Shown: one piece after another, positions 6,825-13,620 of the stretch
Numbering within the stretch: the first letter of the stretch is position 1
Layout: each line of letters starts with the position of its first letter
Assembly (NCBI GenBank): GCA_020024635.1
Contig: JAHHTL010000048.1
Location: 1-13,620, forward strand
Direction: 5' to 3'
Length of the DNA stretch: 13,620 nt
Source of the DNA: Ruminococcus sp.
GTDB taxonomy: Bacteria > Bacillota > Clostridia > Lachnospirales > Lachnospiraceae
Made by a program: the position numbers and the translations under genes
Notes under the pieces: model-generated
What the model was told of the DNA's origin: nothing
Databases searched by the model: none
What the model saw: only the letters and a program-made list of their open reading frames with translations

Positions 6825-8720
6825 ATGATTGGAGAGGATACAAGACGGATTCTCGAATTGTTGATTTCCGGAGATTATAGGACAGCTTCTGATTTAGCAA
6901 ATGAACTGGAGTGCAGTAGTAAAACAATCCGGATTCGGGTAAAGGAATTAAATGAGATATTTCAGAAGTTGTCGTTATATAAAATTGAAATTGAGTCTAA
7001 ACCACGGTTTGGGTTCCGGCTTGTCTCGGACAAAAAAGTAACGATGGAAGACTTGGCGCAGATGTTAGGAGTGGAGCAAGAAAAGCAACTCCCAGTTACA
7101 CTGGGAGAGCGTTCTTGCTATTTGTTGTTTTATCTGCTAGAACACAAAGAATATAGTACTATATCCGACTTAGCAGAAATGCTTTTCGTTTCTGAAAGCG
7201 TGATCAAGACAACACTAAAAAGCGTAGAAGAGATTTTGAATTGCTATGATATTCGTGTAGAGAGAAGACCGGGGTATGGCATAAGAGCAGTGGGGCAAGA
7301 AAGCAACATCCGAACCTGCCTTGTTGAACGGTTGTCAGAGTATAAAGATCAATTTAGTATATTTAGCAAGACCTTAGAAAAAGAGATGGAAATAATGTCT
7401 GGAATTGTCTTGAAGTTAATGAAAGAGCAAGAGATATCCATTCCGGAAATTTCGTTTTACAACTTTGTAAAATACATTTGTATTTCCATTCGAAGGGTGC
7501 AAAAGGGAAAAGAAGTAAGCTTTGAAAATCTGGAACAGACCAGGGTGGATTTATCCAACAAGTTGTTTGTAAAGCGTTTGTCAGAAGAAATTCAAAAAGG
7601 ATATCAGATAGAATTGCCAGAAGCGGAGGAGGAATACTTGTCCATTCAGCTAGCTGGAAAACGCGTGCTTGGCAACAGGGGGGAAGGGAATCTTATTTAT
7701 CGAGAAGAACTAAATAGTCTGGTTACCCAGATGATAGATGTGATTTTGCGGGAATTTAATATAGATCTTAGTGGGAATTTTGATCTTATTATGCAATTAA
7801 ATCAACATATGATTCCTCTGGATATTCGGTTAAGATATAAGATTCCTATTGAGAATCCAGTTTTGGAGGAGATACAGCACAACTATCCTTTTGCATACAC
7901 GATTGCCAAGCGAACAGCGGAGGTTTTGACCAATTATTATGAAAGGCATGTATCGGAAAATGAAATTGGTTACCTTGCGGTTATTTGGGAACTGGGTCTT
8001 GAAAAGCAGAAAAGTGTTATAGAATCAAGCAACATTTTAATTGTTTGTAGTTCTGGAAAAGGAAGTTCGAAACTATTAACCTATCGTTATAGACAAGAAT
8101 TTGGAGCATACATTGATCAAATTAAAATTTGTAACTTGTTTGAGTTAAAAAGTGTCGATTTTACGGAGATTGATTATGTGTTTACAACGGTACCGATTTC
8201 GGAATCTGTGCCAGTTCCGGTGTATGAAGTGAATCTGTTTTTAAATAACGAAGACATTGCTCAGGTAAAACAGATTTTGGAAAAGGGCTCCGCAGGGATT
8301 TTACAGAGTTACTTTAGAAAAGAACTGTTTTTCACAGATTTACGAGGAAATAACAAAGAAGAAATTGTGAAAGAACTATGCAAGCGTAGCAGAGAGTTTA
8401 TAGAACTGCCGGAGGAATTTGAAGCATCTGTATTACATAGAGAGGAACTATCCTCTACAGATTATGGCAATTTCATTGCCATTCCCCATCCATATAAAGC
8501 AATGGGGAAAGAGACAAAGGTGATCGTAGGTCTTTTGAAAGAACCTGTTTTTTGGGGAAGAAACACAGTACAAGTTGTATTTTTGATTTCATTTGGACAA
8601 CTAGAAGATCAAAATTTGCAAAAATTTTATCAGCAGCTTATGAAAATATTAATGGACCAAGATTTGATTCAAAAATTTATAAAGACAAAAGATTTAGGAC
8701 TTATTTTAAAAACAAAATAG
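6825..8720 (+). CDS. PRD-domain transcription activator with PTS EIIB and EIIA domains (LicR/MtlR type)
   Basis: This 631-residue protein has the full layout of LicR/MtlR activators: HTH (about 7-60), second HTH (about 95-150), PRD1 (about 190-290), PRD2 (about 300-400), a galactitol-like EIIB domain (ILIVCSSGKGSS, Cys408) and an EIIA domain (AIPHPYK, His555). Such proteins turn on a PTS operon when sugar flux changes their phosphorylation. The expected PRD histidines are largely lost: PRD1 has Tyr217 (VKYICISIRR) and Gln275 (YLSIQLAGK); PRD2 keeps His328 (LNQHMIP) but has Ile387 (YLAVIWEL). Control through EIIB Cys408 and EIIA His555 could remain. AAGGAG at 6808-6813 is 11 bases from the ATG, somewhat long. 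The gene starts only 56 bases after the dltD-like gene with no hairpin between. Its position before the PTS operon makes that operon the likely target. Confidence 0.9.
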   Translation: MIGEDTRRILELLISGDYRTASDLANELECSSKTIRIRVKELNEIFQKLSLYKIEIESKPRFGFRLVSDKKVTMEDLAQMLGVEQEKQLPVTLGERSCYLLFYLLEHKEYSTISDLAEMLFVSESVIKTTLKSVEEILNCYDIRVERRPGYGIRAVGQESNIRTCLVERLSEYKDQFSIFSKTLEKEMEIMSGIVLKLMKEQEISIPEISFYNFVKYICISIRRVQKGKEVSFENLEQTRVDLSNKLFVKRLSEEIQKGYQIELPEAEEEYLSIQLAGKRVLGNRGEGNLIYREELNSLVTQMIDVILREFNIDLSGNFDLIMQLNQHMIPLDIRLRYKIPIENPVLEEIQHNYPFAYTIAKRTAEVLTNYYERHVSENEIGYLAVIWELGLEKQKSVIESSNILIVCSSGKGSSKLLTYRYRQEFGAYIDQIKICNLFELKSVDFTEIDYVFTTVPISESVPVPVYEVNLFLNNEDIAQVKQILEKGSAGILQSYFRKELFFTDLRGNNKEEIVKELCKRSREFIELPEEFEASVLHREELSSTDYGNFIAIPHPYKAMGKETKVIVGLLKEPVFWGRNTVQVVFLISFGQLEDQNLQKFYQQLMKILMDQDLIQKFIKTKDLGLILKTK

Positions 8721-8731
8721 TAAAAATGCAC

Positions 8732-8772
8732 AAATCCACATTCAAAAATTCCAGATTGAATGTGGATTTTTT
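8732..8772 (+). terminator. Strong intrinsic terminator after the PRD regulator gene
   Basis: A perfect 14-base stem, AAATCCACATTCAA (8732-8745) with TTGAATGTGGATTT (8756-8769), encloses a 10-base loop and runs into six Ts (8767-8772). It lies 11 bases after the regulator stop codon. It separates the regulator transcript from the sugar operon, which therefore should have its own promoter in 8773-8857. Confidence 0.9.
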
Positions 8773-8793
8773 CTGCCTTGATATAAAATCTAA

Positions 8794-8807
8794 TTATGGT
8801 ACCCTAA
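8794..8807. promoter_or_regulatory. Candidate operator: near-palindrome upstream of the fucosidase/PTS operon
   Basis: TTATGGTACCCTAA is a 14-base palindrome with a single mismatched pair, centred on GGTACC, between the regulator terminator and the fucosidase ribosome site. A TATAAA (8811-8816) just after it could be a -10 box, but no good -35 box sits at the right distance. That would suit an activator-dependent promoter. This is a guess from position and symmetry only. Confidence 0.25.
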
Positions 8808-8857
8808 GGATATAAATAAAGCAACTCTTGTGAATGACAAATAAAGGAGGAAAGGGT

Positions 8858-10192
8858 ATGGAGAGATCTTGGGAAGAACTAGATCAAAGAGAAATACCAA
8901 GTTGGTATCAAAATGCGAAGTTTGGTATTTTTATCCACTGGGGACCTTATAGTGTGCCGGCATACCGTTCTGTTAACAATGAGATGTTTGGCTCATATGC
9001 AGAATGGTATTATGCATCTGTATATGGAAATTACCGAAACAGTGGAGATCGCTATCATGAAAAGATGTACGGAAATATGGAGTACAGAGAGTTTGCAAAA
9101 GATTTTCGAGCAGAATTGTTTCATCCGGATGAACTGGCAGAGCTGATTCATGATAGTGGAGCAAAGTACATGGTTCTTACAACAAAGCATCATGATGGGT
9201 ATTGTATGTGGCCAACAAAAAATCCACACAAAACCAAGTGGAATTCTTGTGCGGTTGGTCCAATGCGAGATTTGGTTGGAGAATTAAGACAAGCCGTTCT
9301 AAAAAGGAATGTGGAGTTTGGAATTTATTATTCCATCATTGAGTGGGAAAGTGTTCCATCTCATCGGTGTGATGGGGGGTATTTTATCCCAGAGAAAGAT
9401 GTGAAAAAATATGGACTTCCAAAAGAACAGTATCTTAAAGAGATTTTACAGCCGCAGTTGTATGAATTAGTAAACGAATATAAACCGTCTGTTATCTATT
9501 CTGATGGAGGAGAGTGGGATCTTACCGAAGAAGAGACCCAGACACGTTCGTTTTTAACATGGCTCTATGAAGAATCTTGTGTAAAAGATAAAGTTGTGGT
9601 CAATGACCGTTTTTACAAAGGAATGCCGGGAGAACATGGGGATTATTATTCCACGGAATATCAAGACAAACAAGTGGAGCACCATCCGTTTGAAGAGAGT
9701 AGAGGGATTGGAAAATCCTATGGATATAATCGGGCAGAAAAATTGGAAGATTACTGTACAACAAAAGAACTGATCAAAGAACTCGTTCGAGTTGTAAGTA
9801 AAGGAGGAAATTTCCTTTTAAATATTGGTCCAATGGCAGATGGTACGATTCCAGTGCATGAGGTGGAGCGGTTAAAAGAAATGGGACAGTGGTTGTTAAA
9901 ATGTGGGGAAGGGATCTATGATACGAAACCATATCGAAAGGAATATCCCTACCCATCCACTGTTTGTGGAAAGAATCAGTATGTGTTCCTAAACGAAGAG
10001 CAGGTAAAGGGGATGCCTCTATCTTTGCCATATGTAGAGGGAGTGACGAAGGTTGGAATTTTAGGGATGGAAGAACAGTGTGAGTGGAAGAAAGAAGGCA
10101 ATGAACTACTGATTCAAGGGAAACATCTAGAGGAATTTTACCGCTGCATGGAACGCTATGGAATGCTGGCAGTGAAACTGACAAAGGAATAA
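8858..10192 (+). CDS. GH29 alpha-L-fucosidase, cytoplasmic
   Basis: This 444-residue retaining glycosidase releases alpha-linked L-fucose from the non-reducing ends of glycans. GH29 hallmarks in order are WYQNAKFGIFIHWGPYS (His27, Trp28), YMVLTTKHHDGYCMWP (His111, His112), FGIYYSIIEW, IYSDGGEWD with the likely nucleophile Asp216, and GGNFLLNIGPMADG near residue 325. Glu279 or Glu280 in HPFEESRG lies where the acid/base is often placed, though that residue is poorly conserved in the family. There is no signal peptide, so the enzyme acts on imported sugar. It is essentially the catalytic barrel plus a short C-terminal beta region. AAAGGAGG at 8843-8850 fixes the start at 8858; an in-frame ATG at 8834 lies before that site. 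The motif style resembles the broad GH29-A group. It is the first gene of the PTS operon; linkage preference (alpha-1,2, 1,3, 1,4 or 1,6) is not visible. Confidence 0.92.
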   Translation: MERSWEELDQREIPSWYQNAKFGIFIHWGPYSVPAYRSVNNEMFGSYAEWYYASVYGNYRNSGDRYHEKMYGNMEYREFAKDFRAELFHPDELAELIHDSGAKYMVLTTKHHDGYCMWPTKNPHKTKWNSCAVGPMRDLVGELRQAVLKRNVEFGIYYSIIEWESVPSHRCDGGYFIPEKDVKKYGLPKEQYLKEILQPQLYELVNEYKPSVIYSDGGEWDLTEEETQTRSFLTWLYEESCVKDKVVVNDRFYKGMPGEHGDYYSTEYQDKQVEHHPFEESRGIGKSYGYNRAEKLEDYCTTKELIKELVRVVSKGGNFLLNIGPMADGTIPVHEVERLKEMGQWLLKCGEGIYDTKPYRKEYPYPSTVCGKNQYVFLNEEQVKGMPLSLPYVEGVTKVGILGMEEQCEWKKEGNELLIQGKHLEEFYRCMERYGMLAVKLTKE

Positions 10193-10206
10193 AGGAGGAC
10201 AAAGAA

Positions 10207-11583
10207 ATGGGAGCTGGAAAAACGGGAAAACTGGAAAAATTTTTAGATGCAAAATTAATTCCACTTGGAAATAAAATTTCTTCACAGAAACATTTACGAG
10301 CGATTCGAGATGGTATGGTAGCAGCTACACCACTTGCACTATTAGGAGGTTTGACTTTAATTGTAACATCACCACCAGTAAATTTGGATACAATGAAACC
10401 GACCAATCTTTTATTTAAGTTTTTGATCGCGTGGAAGCAGTGGGCAGTTGCAAACGGAATGCAGATCGAGCTACTCTTTCGTGCATCATTAGGAATGATG
10501 GCGCTGTTTGTGTGTCTGGCCATTGCACACTCTTTGGCAAAATCTTATAAGTTAGATCCGGTAGGAGGTATGACAATCTCCGCTGTATGTTTTTTGATTG
10601 CAAGTGCACCATCGAATCTAGGAGTGATGTCTTCTCTTATTAAAGAACAAATGTTAGGAGAAGAGATTTTAGCCAATCAATCCATTGTGATGCCTATGGC
10701 GTATCTTGGAGCAGAAGGAATCTTTACAGCGATTGTAATCGCACTGTTGACAACAGAAGTGACACGATTCTTTAAAGAAAAGGGGCTGTGCATTAAGATG
10801 CCAGAGTCGGTACCAGCGCCGGTAAAAGCATCCTTTGCATCTATTACACCAATGCTTGTAAATGCAGTAGGAGTGTTCTTGATTAGTTTACTTATTCAAA
10901 AATTAAGTGGAGGATTATTAATTCCAGAATTAATTAAGGCAATTTTTAAACCACTGGTTGTTGCAATCGATTCTCCATTTGGTATTATCTTGATTTCCAT
11001 TATTACGCAGTTATTATGGATTGTAGGACTTCATGGTTCTTCCATTGTAAGTGGTGTCGTTGGTGTATTTGAATTAGGAAATCTGACTGCAAATGCCGCA
11101 CTGGTAACCCAAGGGCTTCAGGCAGAATATATTTACACAGAGCCATTCCGTGCCTTCTTCATGATTCTTGGAGGAGCAGGGGCAACGTTAGGATTAAACC
11201 TTTTAATGCTAAGAAGTAAATCGAAACAGTTAAAAACATTGGGAAGACTCTCCATTGTTCCATCCCTTTTCAATATCAATGAACCAATCATTTTTGGTAC
11301 ACCACTTGTATTAAATACAACATTCATGATTCCATTTGTTTTGGTACAGACAGTCAATGCATTATTAACTTATGTAGTAATGTATACCAATATTATTGGA
11401 AAAACATTTACTTTGGTACCATGGACAACACCAGCTCCATTAGGTGCGGCATTGTCGACTATGGATTACAAAGCGTTTATATGGGTACTGTTATTGATCG
11501 TTGTAGATATGATCATTTGGTTCCCATTCTTCCGCTCCTATGAGAAACAGTTGGTATTAGAAGAAAAAAGTACGGAGGAATAG
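10207..11583 (+). CDS. PTS EIIC permease, lactose/cellobiose family
   Basis: This 458-residue membrane subunit forms the sugar channel of a phosphotransferase system, passing sugar to the cytoplasm while EIIB phosphorylates it. About ten hydrophobic segments are visible, for example near residues 33-52, 90-110, 160-185, 210-235, 257-275, 318-338, 360-395 and 428-448. Family marks are the N-terminal EKFLDAKLIPLGNKIS block, GLHGSSIVSG (His276) and INEPIIFGTPLVLN (Asn358, Glu359), the conserved sugar-site loop of the Lac/Cel class. It is a stand-alone EIIC like CelB; LacE-type proteins have EIIB fused. AAAGGAGG at 10191-10198 overlaps the fucosidase stop, and the GH1 gene starts 1 base after its stop, so the genes are co-transcribed. 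Its neighbours suggest a fucosylated galactoside as substrate (inference); cellobiose-like or lactose-like sugars are the family default. Confidence 0.93.
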   Translation: MGAGKTGKLEKFLDAKLIPLGNKISSQKHLRAIRDGMVAATPLALLGGLTLIVTSPPVNLDTMKPTNLLFKFLIAWKQWAVANGMQIELLFRASLGMMALFVCLAIAHSLAKSYKLDPVGGMTISAVCFLIASAPSNLGVMSSLIKEQMLGEEILANQSIVMPMAYLGAEGIFTAIVIALLTTEVTRFFKEKGLCIKMPESVPAPVKASFASITPMLVNAVGVFLISLLIQKLSGGLLIPELIKAIFKPLVVAIDSPFGIILISIITQLLWIVGLHGSSIVSGVVGVFELGNLTANAALVTQGLQAEYIYTEPFRAFFMILGGAGATLGLNLLMLRSKSKQLKTLGRLSIVPSLFNINEPIIFGTPLVLNTTFMIPFVLVQTVNALLTYVVMYTNIIGKTFTLVPWTTPAPLGAALSTMDYKAFIWVLLLIVVDMIIWFPFFRSYEKQLVLEEKSTEE

Positions 11584-11584
11584 C

Positions 11585-12931
11585 ATGACACGTGAGGAAG
11601 TACATAAAAATATACTCTGGGGGGCAGCGACAGCTGCCTACCAGGTAGAAGGAGCAACTTATTGTGACGGCAAAGGAAAAAACTCGTGGGATGAATATTA
11701 TGAAAAGAATCCGTTAGGATATGATGGGAATATTGCGGTAGACCATTATCATCATGTGGAAGAAGATCTGAAACTTTTTCACGAGATTGGCCTTGAGACC
11801 TACCGATTTTCTGTATCTTGGTCTAGAATCTTTCCAGAAGGAACAGGGCAAATGAATCCCAAAGGGTTGGAATTTTATGATCGCATTGTAGACCGGTTAA
11901 ATGAATATGGCATCGAACCCTATCTGACGTTGTATCATTGGGATCTTCCCCTTCCACTTTTGAAAAAAGGTGGATGGCTAAACAAAGAGGTGATTGAGGA
12001 TTTCCTTGCCTATTGCAAACTGTTATTTGAACACTTTCGAGGAAGGGTTCGTTTGTGGGGAACCATCAATGAACCGGCATCAGAGGTCATGGAAGGATAT
12101 ATTCAGGGAACACACCCACCGCAGGAAAAGAATAATACACATGCCCTTCAGGTATCCCATCATTTTAATGTGGCCAGTGCAGCAGCCATCAAAATGTTCC
12201 GTGATATGGGGATGGAAGGAAAAATCGGCATTGTCTTAAATCCCATGCCGGTAGATGTGTTAGAAGATACAAAAGAAAATCGAAAAGCAAGAGATTATGC
12301 CTACGATTTTATGTCGGATTGGTATATCAGCCCTGCATTAACAGGTCATTATCCAAAAAATATGTTGGAATTTTGTCAAAAGACTTATGGAGCACCCATA
12401 ATCGACGACAAAGATTATAAACTGATGGAAGAAAATATAGGCGATTATCTTGGCGTTAACTACTATATGCGTCGTGTGGTTGAAGCCAAAGATTTAGACA
12501 GCGACAAGATAGAAGAAAAATTTTCTTTTGTAAGAGTTCCAGATGGAAACTATACAAAATGGGGTTGGGAGATCTATCCACAAGGTCTTGAAAATCTGTT
12601 GAAACAAATTTATAATAAATACGGAAAAAAGGAAATTATTATTTCGGAAAATGGAATTGGATTTGATGATCAGGCAGATGAAGATGGATTCTTTGAAGAT
12701 AATGAAAGAATTTCGTACTTAAAGCAGCACATAGAAGTAGTGGAAGATCTTTGTATGCAAGGAATTAATATCAGTGCCTATTATGTGTGGTCTGCAATCG
12801 ATTTACTTTCTTGGACGAATGGATACCAGAAACGATATGGATTAATTGGTGTAGATTACAATACTTTGGAGAGAAGTATCAAAAAGAGTGGATTTTGGTA
12901 TCGGAATTTTATTTTAGGAGAAGACACATAA
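11585..12931 (+). CDS. GH1 6-phospho-beta-glycosidase, probably 6-phospho-beta-galactosidase
   Basis: This 448-residue cytoplasmic enzyme hydrolyses PTS-imported 6-phospho-beta-glycosides by a retaining mechanism. The N-terminal GH1 signature reads LWGAATAAYQVEGA. The acid/base is Glu163 (TINEPAS) and the nucleophile is Glu355 (IISENGIG). The phosphate-binding loop reads LSWTNGYQKRYGL: Ser409, Lys416 and Tyr418 match Ser428, Lys435 and Tyr437 of LacG, which hold the 6-phosphate, and Trp410 matches LacG Trp429, linked to galactose over glucose. LERSIKKSGFWY also fits the family ending. LacG is about 468 residues, so this one is slightly shorter. GGAGG at 11574-11578 lies 6 bases before the ATG, inside the end of the EIIC gene. 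Together with the PTS subunits it fits a pathway for a 6-phosphogalactoside. A 6-phospho-beta-glucosidase is the alternative, made less likely by the Trp. Confidence 0.88.
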   Translation: MTREEVHKNILWGAATAAYQVEGATYCDGKGKNSWDEYYEKNPLGYDGNIAVDHYHHVEEDLKLFHEIGLETYRFSVSWSRIFPEGTGQMNPKGLEFYDRIVDRLNEYGIEPYLTLYHWDLPLPLLKKGGWLNKEVIEDFLAYCKLLFEHFRGRVRLWGTINEPASEVMEGYIQGTHPPQEKNNTHALQVSHHFNVASAAAIKMFRDMGMEGKIGIVLNPMPVDVLEDTKENRKARDYAYDFMSDWYISPALTGHYPKNMLEFCQKTYGAPIIDDKDYKLMEENIGDYLGVNYYMRRVVEAKDLDSDKIEEKFSFVRVPDGNYTKWGWEIYPQGLENLLKQIYNKYGKKEIIISENGIGFDDQADEDGFFEDNERISYLKQHIEVVEDLCMQGINISAYYVWSAIDLLSWTNGYQKRYGLIGVDYNTLERSIKKSGFWYRNFILGEDT

Positions 12932-12962
12932 GAAATACATGAAAATAGGAGAGTATTGTTTT

Positions 12963-13274
12963 ATGGGAAATAATGAAGAAAATCTGTTAGAAATCATTGT
13001 GAATTCAGGCGAAGCAAAATCTTTGGCATTTGAAGCAATTCAATTGGCAAAAAAAGGGGAGCACAAGGATGCGCAAGAAAAATTAAAAGAAGCTGCGAAG
13101 GTGCAAATGGAAGCACACAAAGCGCAGACAATATTGCTTACGCAGGAAGCCGGTGGAGAACAGACACCATTTAGTATGCTCTTGGTTCATGCACAGGATC
13201 ATTTGATGAATAGTATCACATTTGTAGATCTTGCGAAGGAAGTTGTAGAATTGTATGGGAGGTTACAATCATGA
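12963..13274 (+). CDS. PTS EIIA, lactose/cellobiose family (LacF/CelC-like)
   Basis: This 103-residue cytoplasmic protein accepts phosphate from HPr and passes it to EIIB. It is all-helical and of the normal length for LacF-type EIIA. The active site is LVHAQDHLM, where the first His (His76) is the phosphorylated residue and Asp79 is the conserved metal-binding Asp of the trimer core. NSGEAKSLAFEAIQLA at the start and PFSMLLVHAQDHLM later are typical of the family. The start at 12963 is set by AGGAGAG at 12947-12953; an in-frame ATG at 12939 lies upstream of that site. The stop overlaps the EIIB start (ATGA), a sign of translational coupling and balanced subunits. Confidence 0.93.
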   Translation: MGNNEENLLEIIVNSGEAKSLAFEAIQLAKKGEHKDAQEKLKEAAKVQMEAHKAQTILLTQEAGGEQTPFSMLLVHAQDHLMNSITFVDLAKEVVELYGRLQS

Positions 13275-13576
13275 GGCAAATATATTTAATCTGTGTGGCT
13301 GGGTTGTCAACAGGTATGATGGTTGAGAAAATGAAGATGGCGGCCAAGGAAGAGGGGTATGAATGCGAAATACAAGCGGTTGGATCCGCAATGGCAGAAA
13401 ACATTGCATCCAAAGCAGACTGTATTTTATTAGGACCTCAGATTCGGTTTGAATTGGATAATATTCGAGAAGTTACTGGGGAAGTACCACTTGCATTAAT
13501 TGATATGAAAGATTATGGAAGAATGAACGGAAAAGCTGTTTTGCAACAGGCAAAAGCACTAATGGGAGAGGCATAA
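13271..13576 (+). CDS. PTS EIIB, lactose/cellobiose family (CelA-like)
   Basis: This 101-residue cytoplasmic protein carries phosphate from EIIA to the sugar bound in EIIC. The phosphorylated cysteine is Cys8 in LICVAGLSTGMMVEKM, at the end of the first strand as in CelA-type EIIB. The later ADCILLGPQIRFELDNI segment is also typical. The length is normal for a free EIIB. Its ATG overlaps the EIIA stop by the ATGA arrangement, with GGGAGG just upstream (about 13258-13263). It is the last gene of the operon, followed within 10 bases by a probable terminator. With EIIC and EIIA this completes a Lac/Cel-class transporter. Confidence 0.93.
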   Translation: MRQIYLICVAGLSTGMMVEKMKMAAKEEGYECEIQAVGSAMAENIASKADCILLGPQIRFELDNIREVTGEVPLALIDMKDYGRMNGKAVLQQAKALMGEA

Positions 13577-13585
13577 AAGAGGAAG

Positions 13586-13619
13586 AAGGAGTTGGACATG
13601 GTAAGTCTGGCTCCTTTTT
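13586..13619 (+). terminator. Probable intrinsic terminator of the fucosidase/PTS operon
   Basis: AAGGAGTTGGAC (13586-13597) pairs with GTCTGGCTCCTT (13605-13616) over 12 positions, 3 of them G-U, around a 7-base loop, and the stem runs into five Ts (13615-13619). The window ends right after, so the full T tract cannot be judged. An ATG sits in the loop with AAGGAG 6 bases before it, so the same bases could be read as the start of a further gene. Confidence 0.65.
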
Positions 13620-13620
13620 G

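Noticed and set aside
8552..8815. An 87-codon plus-strand frame overlapping the regulator end
   Set aside because: It is out of frame with the well-supported EIIA domain of the regulator and runs through the terminator hairpin.
8834..8857. Upstream ATG for the fucosidase
   Set aside because: The strong AAAGGAGG at 8843-8850 lies after it and serves ATG 8858, from which the GH29 domain begins almost at once.
9774..10523. A 249-codon open frame on the minus strand
   Set aside because: It lies antisense across the end of the fucosidase gene and the start of the EIIC gene, both strongly supported. Its translation shows no recognisable motif and it has no clear ribosome site.
13598..13620. Possible partial gene starting at ATG 13598 with AAGGAG before it
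   Set aside because: The ribosome-site-like bases and the ATG form the left arm and loop of a hairpin running into a T tract, so a terminator is the simpler reading. Too few codons remain to test coding.

Overview
The window looks like the chromosome of a low-GC Gram-positive gut anaerobe, most likely a Lachnospiraceae-type Clostridium relative. The reasons are the AT-rich sequence, strong AAGGAGG ribosome binding sites, all confident genes on the + strand, a dlt-type cell-envelope cluster, and a lactose/cellobiose-class PTS operon with a PRD regulator. The genus cannot be fixed from the sequence alone. No tRNA, rRNA, CRISPR array or insertion sequence was seen.

Layout. (1) 1-957: a complete tyrosine recombinase with an intact catalytic set, probably just downstream of its own promoter. 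(2) 958-1758: a promoter of near-consensus quality drives a small alpha/beta hydrolase. (3) 1859-6768: a tightly packed five-gene operon: Sfp-type phosphopantetheinyl transferase, DltA-like adenylating enzyme, DltC-like carrier protein, MBOAT membrane acyltransferase, and a membrane-anchored SGNH (DltD/PatB-like) protein. This resembles the D-alanylation pathway of teichoic acids. It differs in gene order (A-C-B-D), in having its own PPTase, in an AlgI-sized MBOAT, in a short SGNH protein, and in key residues of three proteins. The acyl group and the envelope polymer it is put on are therefore open. (4) 6825-8720: a LicR/MtlR-type regulator with HTH domains, two PRDs, EIIB and EIIA domains, and most PRD phosphorylation histidines replaced. 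A strong intrinsic terminator follows. (5) 8858-13576: a sugar operon of cytoplasmic GH29 alpha-L-fucosidase, PTS EIIC, GH1 6-phospho-beta-galactosidase-like enzyme, PTS EIIA and PTS EIIB, closed by a probable terminator at the right edge.

How the genes work together (inference). Region 5 reads as one route: the EIIABC system imports and phosphorylates a fucosylated galactoside, the fucosidase removes fucose, and the GH1 enzyme, which carries the LacG phosphate-binding residues and the galactose-selecting Trp, splits the 6-phosphogalactoside. Candidate substrates are fucosyllactose, H-disaccharide-type or Lewis-type glycans from milk or mucin. The PRD regulator just upstream is the likely activator. 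In region 3 the PPTase arms the carrier, the adenylating enzyme loads it, and the MBOAT and SGNH pair move the acyl group across the membrane onto an outer-surface acceptor.
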